The notes under the pieces were generated by a model that was given only the letters and a program-made list of their open reading frames with translations, had not been told where the DNA came from and searched no databases. From NCBI GenBank assembly GCA_030590585.1, contig JAUUYD010000127.1:1-6951 (forward strand): a DNA stretch of 6,951 nt. Reading direction: 5' to 3'. Made by a program: the position numbers and the translations under genes. Origin of the DNA: Spirochaeta sp. GTDB taxonomy: Bacteria > Spirochaetota > Spirochaetia > Spirochaetales_E > Spirochaetaceae_B. This document shows positions 1 to 3,722 of this stretch, one piece after another. The number at the start of each line of letters is the position of its first letter. The stretch's first letter is position 1.

Positions 1-124
1 AACAGTTGAGTCTTACCACATCCAGACCCGCGGTTATCATTTTGGTCAGGATTTCCGGATTACTCGATGCCGGTCCGAGGGTTCCGATGATTTTTGTTTT
101 CGCGAAATGGCTGTCACGTTTCAT
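1..124 (-). CDS. pyk: Pyruvate kinase, N-terminal fragment (cut by window edge)
   Basis: Pyruvate kinase converts phosphoenolpyruvate and ADP to pyruvate and ATP, the last step of glycolysis, in the cytosol. Only the first 41 codons lie in the window. The translation begins MKRDSHFAKTKIIGTLGPAS and continues through a stretch ending DVVRLNC. This is the conserved first beta-strand and helix of the TIM barrel, where the family usually reads KTKIVxTxGPAS and then GxxVxRxNxSHG. The reading frame is intact up to the edge, so nothing suggests a pseudogene. The ATG at 122-124 sits just before the conserved region, as is usual. The ribosome binding site is weak (a TGAG-like stretch), so translation may partly depend on the gene upstream. 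It lies 40 bases after the 78-residue gene on the same strand, with no terminator between them, so co-transcription is likely. Family assignment is firm; the isoform cannot be judged from this fragment. Confidence 0.93.
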   Translation of the reverse strand, partial: MKRDSHFAKTKIIGTLGPASSNPEILTKMITAGLDVVRLNC

Positions 125-164
125 ATTGACTCAAGTCTAATACATTTGAGGCTTCAATTTTCGA

Positions 165-401
165 TTAATCGGCTGCAAGCACCTTATTTATGTCGTCGAT
201 GATGGGCTGAAGATCCATTTCCAGGGCGACTTTACCGGATTCCCTGATCCATGATTCCAGGCCGTCCTTGACTCCCTTGAGTTGAGTGAGTCCTCCGACA
301 ATGGATTTTCCGTCCAGCTTGGCTCCTGCTTTCTTGTAGATTTCCGGACGGAGACGGATAGTTGCCAGCTGTTTTCCGCTGAGTGTTATCTTCGATATCA
401 T
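165..401 (-). CDS. Small conserved-looking protein of unknown function, 78 aa
   Basis: I do not recognise this protein. The chosen start is the ATG at 399-401, which has a strong GGAGGT ribosome binding site (407-412 on the complementary strand) 5 bases upstream. An in-frame ATG at 434 would add 11 residues but would place this Shine-Dalgarno sequence inside the gene. The product begins MISKITLSGKQLATIRLRPE and is lysine-rich in its first half, with several glycines (GAKLDGKSIVGG). It then has an amphipathic, acidic C-terminal part (DLQPIIDDINKVLAAD) that looks helical. There is no signal peptide, membrane segment, cysteine pair or nucleic-acid-binding motif, so it is probably a small cytosolic protein. 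It sits between the alkylsulfatase-like hydrolase (50 bases upstream) and pyruvate kinase (40 bases downstream), probably in one transcript. Good codon structure and the strong ribosome binding site support a real gene. Confidence 0.72.
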   Translation of the reverse strand: MISKITLSGKQLATIRLRPEIYKKAGAKLDGKSIVGGLTQLKGVKDGLESWIRESGKVALEMDLQPIIDDINKVLAAD

Positions 402-406
402 GAGAT

Positions 407-412
407 ACCTCC
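407..412 (-). promoter_or_regulatory. Ribosome binding site fixing the start of the 78-aa gene
   Basis: On the minus strand this reads GGAGGT, 5 bases before the ATG at 399-401. It is close to the ideal anti-16S match and decides for the shorter start over the in-frame ATG at 434. Confidence 0.75.
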
Positions 413-451
413 GAATAGAAATATATCGCAACATATGAACAATGCCGGTTC

Positions 452-1942
452 TTAATGGCGGCGCATAGCGGCGCGTACAGCTGTCATATGGTCCAGATAT
501 GCCAGCATTTCCTGGGTACTTCGGGCCTGAATGGTGATTCGTTCACCATAGATATCCAGTACAAGCTGCTGAACTGACGGTTCGTCGGGGTACGCAAGCC
601 AGGCATAATCCGCCAGACGGCAGGCGACAGCGATATCAGTTAAGGCTGTTTCATATGCCTTATCAATCAGCACTTCCAGCCCTCCGGCCAGTTCCGTGAT
701 TTCCATTGCCAGATCCGTCATTGGCGGCGGATTGTAGGAAGAGGGCAGACCGTCCCACCAACCGCTGTATCTTTTGGCTACCATACGGGCAATGTCCCGG
801 GGAGTAGCATAGACGGTTCGCAGTGTATGATAGTTTAAAAGTTCTTCAGGAAGTTCAATGGTCTCGATTGCCTCATCCGGTCTTAAACCGCTGTTCAGGC
901 CCTCGATTACCTGTTCTACGATAGTGTTTAATGCATCGGACAGAACAGTGAGTTCCTCAATGTTGGAATCAGGATCGGTCATGGCTGAACCATGCCCCGG
1001 GAGTATGATTTCAGGTTTTAGAGCAGCCATATCTCTCAGGGCGGCAGCCCATTCTTCCACGTAACGCTGCACTCTTTTCCCGTTTCCGGCATTGGGGAGA
1101 AAGCCCTGATGGTAGTCCGCCGACTCCAATATTTTCCGCTCAGGAGCCCAGAAATACAGCTGATCTTCAGTTTCCCCCGGGGCATGATACAGTTCAAATT
1201 TTTCACCGCCGAGGGTAATTATCATGGTGTCGGAAAATGTCTCTGTGGGGTATACCAGTGAATTTACAGCTTCGATTATCTGATCTTCATTCTGGCTCAT
1301 CAGACGGGCGAGAGTCCCCGTAAACCTCTTGTAGCGATCAAAGTTCCGAGCTGTAAACTCATGAGAGATAATTCTAACCGGTTCATCCCATCCTTCAGTA
1401 AGAGCCCAGGTTCCGTAGGCATGATCCACATGATAGTGGGTGTAAACAATAACCTTTAACTGTTTTTCGCTTACTTCTTCTATGATTTCCCTGATAACAG
1501 GCCCGGCAGCGGCCATACCGGTATCTACAAGGATGAGTCCTTCTGAGGTTTCAAACAGAGCTGCATTCACCAGGGGCAGACGGATGAACCATGTACCCGG
1601 GCTTATCTTATACACACTTGTTTTTTTTCGAATCTCATCAGTAATGTCGGGATTTGCAGAGAAAAGATTCTGGGCAACCAAGGTGGATAGTTTCTCTCCG
1701 CCGAATTTAGCCCCTTCAGCGAGTGCCGGAATGATTCCGGGATTCTCGGACAGCACCAGGGCCCGGTCGCTCAGGCCTGCAGAATCGGCCAGCCGACCGG
1801 CGGATTTACGGACGATATCGGTAATCGGGCCTGAACGGAAGGATTGAGCTGATATTCGTCCAATAAGGAAAACAGCTGCAACAGTTATTATAATGAGAAA
1901 AATCTGCAAACCGAGTCTGAATCGGGGTTTTTTAACATCCAT
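452..1942 (-). CDS. Membrane-anchored alkylsulfatase-like metallo-beta-lactamase-fold hydrolase, 496 aa
   Basis: This is a zinc-dependent hydrolase of the metallo-beta-lactamase fold, in the branch of SDS-type alkylsulfatases. Residues 1-8 are basic (MDVKKPRF) and about 9-29 form one hydrophobic helix, either an uncleaved anchor or a signal peptide, so the enzyme should face the periplasm or cell exterior. The catalytic domain spans about 105-320: VDTG (139-142), the zinc motif THYHVDH with H169, H171, D173 and H174, APGETED (254-260), ESAD (273-276) and PGHG with H317. Residues about 325-496 resemble the alkylsulfatase dimerisation domain, with the signature YSGWWDG at 392-398. The SCP2-like C-terminal domain of full-length alkylsulfatases (around 650 residues) is absent. 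The start at 1942 is preceded by GGGAG at a 6-base spacing and by a promoter. An upstream in-frame ATG at 2173 would translate palindromic spacer DNA. Fold and family are secure. The substrate (alkyl sulfate, another sulfate ester, or something else) is not. Confidence 0.85.
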   Translation of the reverse strand: MDVKKPRFRLGLQIFLIIITVAAVFLIGRISAQSFRSGPITDIVRKSAGRLADSAGLSDRALVLSENPGIIPALAEGAKFGGEKLSTLVAQNLFSANPDITDEIRKKTSVYKISPGTWFIRLPLVNAALFETSEGLILVDTGMAAAGPVIREIIEEVSEKQLKVIVYTHYHVDHAYGTWALTEGWDEPVRIISHEFTARNFDRYKRFTGTLARLMSQNEDQIIEAVNSLVYPTETFSDTMIITLGGEKFELYHAPGETEDQLYFWAPERKILESADYHQGFLPNAGNGKRVQRYVEEWAAALRDMAALKPEIILPGHGSAMTDPDSNIEELTVLSDALNTIVEQVIEGLNSGLRPDEAIETIELPEELLNYHTLRTVYATPRDIARMVAKRYSGWWDGLPSSYNPPPMTDLAMEITELAGGLEVLIDKAYETALTDIAVACRLADYAWLAYPDEPSVQQLVLDIYGERITIQARSTQEMLAYLDHMTAVRAAMRRH

Positions 1943-1948
1943 ATTAAT

Positions 1949-1953
1949 CTCCC
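1949..1953 (-). promoter_or_regulatory. Ribosome binding site fixing the hydrolase start
   Basis: On the minus strand this reads GGGAG, 6 bases before the ATG at 1940-1942. It supports a start directly ahead of the membrane anchor rather than the in-frame ATG 77 codons further upstream. Confidence 0.65.
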
Positions 1954-1975
1954 GGGGCCTTGGGGTAATTATCAT

Positions 1976-2005
1976 ATTAAACGTGAAAAGGAACTTTTGT
2001 GGCAA
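1976..2005 (-). promoter_or_regulatory. Sigma-70-type promoter of the hydrolase operon
   Basis: On the minus strand the -35 box TTGCCA (2000-2005) matches the consensus at 5 of 6 positions, and so does the -10 box TTTAAT (1976-1981). They are separated by 18 bases. Transcription would start near 1969, giving a leader of roughly 27 bases before the ATG at 1942. Because this start lies inside the longer possible reading frame, it argues against the 2173 start. Confidence 0.6.
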
Positions 2006-2046
2006 GAACGCTGAAAATTTCCTTAATTGTGTCGGAATGAATGGAA

Positions 2047-2121
2047 TCATACCCCAGGGCAGAGCCCTGTACCCGGAGCCGCTCAAGCGACTCCAGTCCG
2101 CGGCAGAGCCGCGGGGTATGA
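2047..2121. repeat. Cloverleaf-shaped cluster of inverted repeats, 75 nt
   Basis: An outer clamp pairs TCATACC (2047-2053) with GGTATGA (2115-2121). Three hairpins lie inside it. The first is CAGGGC-AGA-GCCCTG (2055-2069), a perfect 6-bp stem. The second is GGAGCCGC-TCAA-GCGACTCC (2075-2094), 8 bp with one C-A mismatch. The third is CCGCGGC-AGA-GCCGCGG (2098-2114), a perfect 7-bp stem. The first and third share the same AGA loop flanked by GC and differ only in stem sequence. GC content is well above the flanking DNA. It lies in the spacer between divergent genes, upstream of both promoters. It resembles dispersed palindromic elements of the REP type. Copy number cannot be judged from one window, so calling it a repeat family is inference. 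Confidence 0.6.
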
Positions 2122-2178
2122 AACCATGCTTTCCCTGCACTCCTTCGGCAATGAACAAGTTCACTGCTCTCATATTTA

Positions 2179-2211
2179 GGGTCGTACCGCAGCGCAGCGA
2201 GGAACGATCCC
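2179..2211. repeat. Imperfect palindrome of REP type
   Basis: The left arm GGGTCGTACC (2179-2188) pairs with the right arm GGAACGATCCC (2201-2211), apart from one bulged base and one mismatch. Between them is a 12-base loop (2189-2200) made of the repeated units GCAGC-GCAGC. It is GC-rich compared with the AT-rich promoter DNA directly downstream. It may be part of the same inserted block as the cloverleaf structure 58 bases away. It is not followed by a T-run, so it is unlikely to be a terminator. Confidence 0.5.
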
Positions 2212-2249
2212 GGCATTCGTTTGGGAATCAAAATAATAATAATATGATA

Positions 2250-2279
2250 TTGACAATACTGTGTAACATACAGTATTGT
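2250..2279 (+). promoter_or_regulatory. Promoter of the padR-HAAS operon
   Basis: A perfect -35 box TTGACA (2250-2255) is followed 18 bases later by TATTGT (2274-2279), a 4-of-6 match to the -10 consensus. The start would fall near 2286, close to the Shine-Dalgarno sequence, so the leader is very short. A better -10-like hexamer, TATAGT (2279-2284), is 23 bases from the -35 box, too far for standard spacing. The whole promoter core is overlapped by the palindrome at 2253-2279. Confidence 0.6.
2253..2279. promoter_or_regulatory. Probable PadR operator, 27-bp near-perfect palindrome
   Basis: The arms ACAATACTGTGT (2253-2264) and ATACAGTATTGT (2268-2279) are reverse complements except for one base pair, around a 3-base centre AAC. 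The outer 9 bp of each arm match perfectly. The palindrome covers half of the -35 box, the spacer and the -10 box, so a protein bound there would block RNA polymerase. The first gene of the transcript encodes a PadR repressor. Proteins of this family are dimers that bind such palindromes and commonly repress their own operon, so autoregulation is the simplest reading. Confidence 0.72.
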
Positions 2280-2298
2280 ATAGTCAGGAGGTCAAATA

Positions 2299-2649
2299 AT
2301 GACCGACGAAAAAATATCTATCAATCTCATTCAGGAGTTGAAAAGGGGAACAATCACCTTATCAGTCCTTCTGATGTCTGAAAAACCCGCTTATGGATAC
2401 TCTCTGGTTAACGATATGCAGGAAACCGGGATAGATGTGGAGCAAAATACTTTATACCCCCTGCTTCGGCGGCTGGAGAGTCAGGGGCTGCTGGAAAGTT
2501 CCTGGGATACGGGAGAATCAAGGCCCCGAAAGTATTATTCGGTGACAGAAGAGGGCCGGGAAACAGCTGTATTGCTCGGGAATGAATGGCAGAGAATTAA
2601 TGCTGTGATTACCGGATTAATTGGCGGAAAAAAGGTAGAGGAGGATTGA
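2299..2649 (+). CDS. PadR-family transcriptional repressor, 116 aa
   Basis: This is a small winged-helix DNA-binding protein that acts as a dimer in the cytosol. Residues about 15-88 form the PadR domain. The first helices include LSVLLMSEKPAYGYSLVNDM (21-40), matching the family pattern in which a short hydrophobic helix precedes GYxL. The recognition helix region is NTLYPLLRRLESQGLLESSW (50-69), with the characteristic TLYPxLxRLExxGL. The wing is RPRKYYSVTEEGR (75-87), matching the family R-KYYxxTxxG. The short C-terminal helix (about 88-108) places it with the small PadR-s2 subgroup. AGGAGGT at 2286-2292, 6 bases before the ATG, gives a strong start. It is the first gene of an operon with a HAAS-domain membrane protein, a recurring pairing in bacteria. 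The palindrome in its own promoter suggests autorepression. The inducing signal is unknown. Confidence 0.92.
   Translation: MTDEKISINLIQELKRGTITLSVLLMSEKPAYGYSLVNDMQETGIDVEQNTLYPLLRRLESQGLLESSWDTGESRPRKYYSVTEEGRETAVLLGNEWQRINAVITGLIGGKKVEED
2640..2644 (+). promoter_or_regulatory. Ribosome binding site of the HAAS gene, inside the end of padR
   Basis: GGAGG lies within the last codons of padR, 7 bases before the ATG at 2652. The in-frame TTG at 2646 would be only 1 base from it and is therefore not a workable start. Confidence 0.7.
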
Positions 2650-2651
2650 GT

Positions 2652-3599
2652 ATGAAAATCGTGGAGCAGTATCTGAGAGCTGTAGGATCCAAGTTACCAT
2701 GGAAATCCAGGAAGGATATCACCGAAGAACTTCGCTCACTTCTGATGGATCAGATTGATGCTGAATACGGGGCTGATCCCAGTGATGCCGAGGTGAAAGA
2801 AATTATTACAAAGTTCGGATCACCCGGGCAGGCAGCAGCACGTTACAAGTCTGATCGACAGGTCATATTACCGGGTCTGGCAGAGTTGTATTTTATGATT
2901 ATGGCAATCATGGCTGGAGCGATGCTTCTGGCCTTCACGACGGTGTTTATCGTCGAAGCTCTGCAAGGCATGCCTGAGGGTAGAACGTTGGCAAAGGGGA
3001 TTCTCATGATATTTGCCAATGCTTTCGGCGCCTGGCTGAGCGGGGTAGGCGGCTTAACACTTGTATTTATTGTTTTAAGTCGATTTGTCAGGAATACAAT
3101 AGATATTGATGAGGGCTGGACTGTGGATGATCTCAAGGATATACAAGTGGACAAAAAACTGGAATCCAAAGCTGAATTAATTTTTTCAATTGTATTTCTT
3201 TTCATTTTTATTGCATTAATGAATCTTTATCCGTCAATTGTTACTCTGGCTGAAAATCTTTTCTCCCGAAGCGGCCTGCCGCTGGGGCATCGAATCGTGA
3301 TTGAAATGTTCCGTCGTTATATCGGATTTCTGACGATACTCTGGGCTGGCGGAATTATCTCAGGGCTGTTGGTTCTTCAAAAAGGTGAGAAAGGAAAGGG
3401 ACTGATGCTGGGTGAGATGGCTTTATCAGCCGCAGGAGCCCTGTTGATGGGAATAATGCTCGCTGACAGCCATCTTTATACGGATGTAAGCGGCTGGGTT
3501 GGATTCAAGGTGGTTTTTACCATAGTACTGGTTGTCAATCTGGCTGAAATTGGAAGCGGAATATTCCGGATAGTGAGGGAGAGGGTTGTGGAAAGGTAG
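2652..3599 (+). CDS. HAAS-domain integral membrane protein, 315 aa
   Basis: The N-terminal 70 residues form a soluble helical domain of the HAAS type: MKIVEQYLRAVGSKLP, then a run around SRKDITEELRSLLMDQID (19-36), then EIITKFGSPGQAAARY (50-65). The family commonly shows an L-P preceding such a helix and a FGxPxxxAxxY ending. The remainder has about six hydrophobic helices, near residues 80-103, 117-143, 176-198, 223-243, 253-272 and 282-305. A charged cytosolic loop lies at about 144-175 (DIDEGWTVDDLKDI). No enzyme active site is visible. HAAS proteins are typically encoded next to PadR regulators and are thought to act in membrane-associated sensing. Here the start codon is 2 bases after the padR stop, implying translational coupling. 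The reported role is inference from that context. The gene is followed by a probable terminator at 3648-3681. Confidence 0.8.
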   Translation: MKIVEQYLRAVGSKLPWKSRKDITEELRSLLMDQIDAEYGADPSDAEVKEIITKFGSPGQAAARYKSDRQVILPGLAELYFMIMAIMAGAMLLAFTTVFIVEALQGMPEGRTLAKGILMIFANAFGAWLSGVGGLTLVFIVLSRFVRNTIDIDEGWTVDDLKDIQVDKKLESKAELIFSIVFLFIFIALMNLYPSIVTLAENLFSRSGLPLGHRIVIEMFRRYIGFLTILWAGGIISGLLVLQKGEKGKGLMLGEMALSAAGALLMGIMLADSHLYTDVSGWVGFKVVFTIVLVVNLAEIGSGIFRIVRERVVER

Positions 3600-3647
3600 A
3601 AAGTTGAGAGCTGAAATTGGACTGGGATGAACACGGTTTCCGATGGG

Positions 3648-3681
3648 CTTAATTGCTGTTTTTAACGGGAATTAAGTTTTT
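3648..3681 (+). terminator. Probable intrinsic terminator of the padR-HAAS operon
   Basis: CTTAATT (3648-3654) pairs perfectly with AATTAAG (3670-3676). Inside, after one G-G mismatch, CTGTT (3656-3660) pairs with AACGG (3664-3668) through one wobble, leaving a TTT loop. The stem is followed at once by TTTTT (3677-3681). The hairpin is AT-rich, so termination may be partial. Its position 48 bases after the HAAS stop codon fits the end of that operon. Confidence 0.6.
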
Positions 3682-3685
3682 ATAC

Positions 3686-3718
3686 TTGCAATTTGTGTAA
3701 ACCAGTTCATTGTTAAAG
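3686..3718 (+). promoter_or_regulatory. Weak candidate promoter of the cyclase gene
   Basis: TTGCAA (3686-3691) is a 4-of-6 match to the -35 box. The downstream hexamers at plausible spacing, around 3709-3718 (TTGTTA, TTAAAG), match the -10 consensus poorly. A promoter is expected here because a probable terminator sits just upstream, but the sequence does not point to one clear -10. The ribosome binding site of the cyclase is also weak (AAAGA before the ATG at 3723). Low basal expression, a different sigma factor or an activator would all fit. Confidence 0.25.
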
Positions 3719-3722
3719 AATC

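Noticed and set aside
402..434. Longer version of the 78-residue protein starting at 434.
   Set aside because: The strong GGAGGT lies inside that extension, directly before the ATG at 401. The added residues look like translated leader sequence.
2047..2121. A tRNA gene: 75 nt, 7-bp outer stem and three arms.
   Set aside because: Two of the loops have only 3 bases and the third 4. There is no 7-base anticodon loop, no GGTTCGA-like T-loop and no D-loop, and the arms are perfect GC palindromes. The cloverleaf shape is coincidental to an inverted-repeat element.
2152..2163. Short palindrome TGAAC-AA-GTTCA as a possible operator.
   Set aside because: The arms are only 5 bp and it is not placed over either predicted promoter core. 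It could easily occur by chance.
1893..2381. A plus-strand open frame of 162 codons across the divergent spacer.
   Set aside because: It runs antisense to the hydrolase start, through the palindromes and over the padR promoter and start. Its composition is not protein-like and it has no ribosome binding site that I can see.
2646..2651. TTG start for the HAAS membrane protein, two codons before the ATG.
   Set aside because: It lies 1 base from the Shine-Dalgarno GGAGG and overlaps the padR stop. The ATG at 2652 has ideal 7-base spacing.
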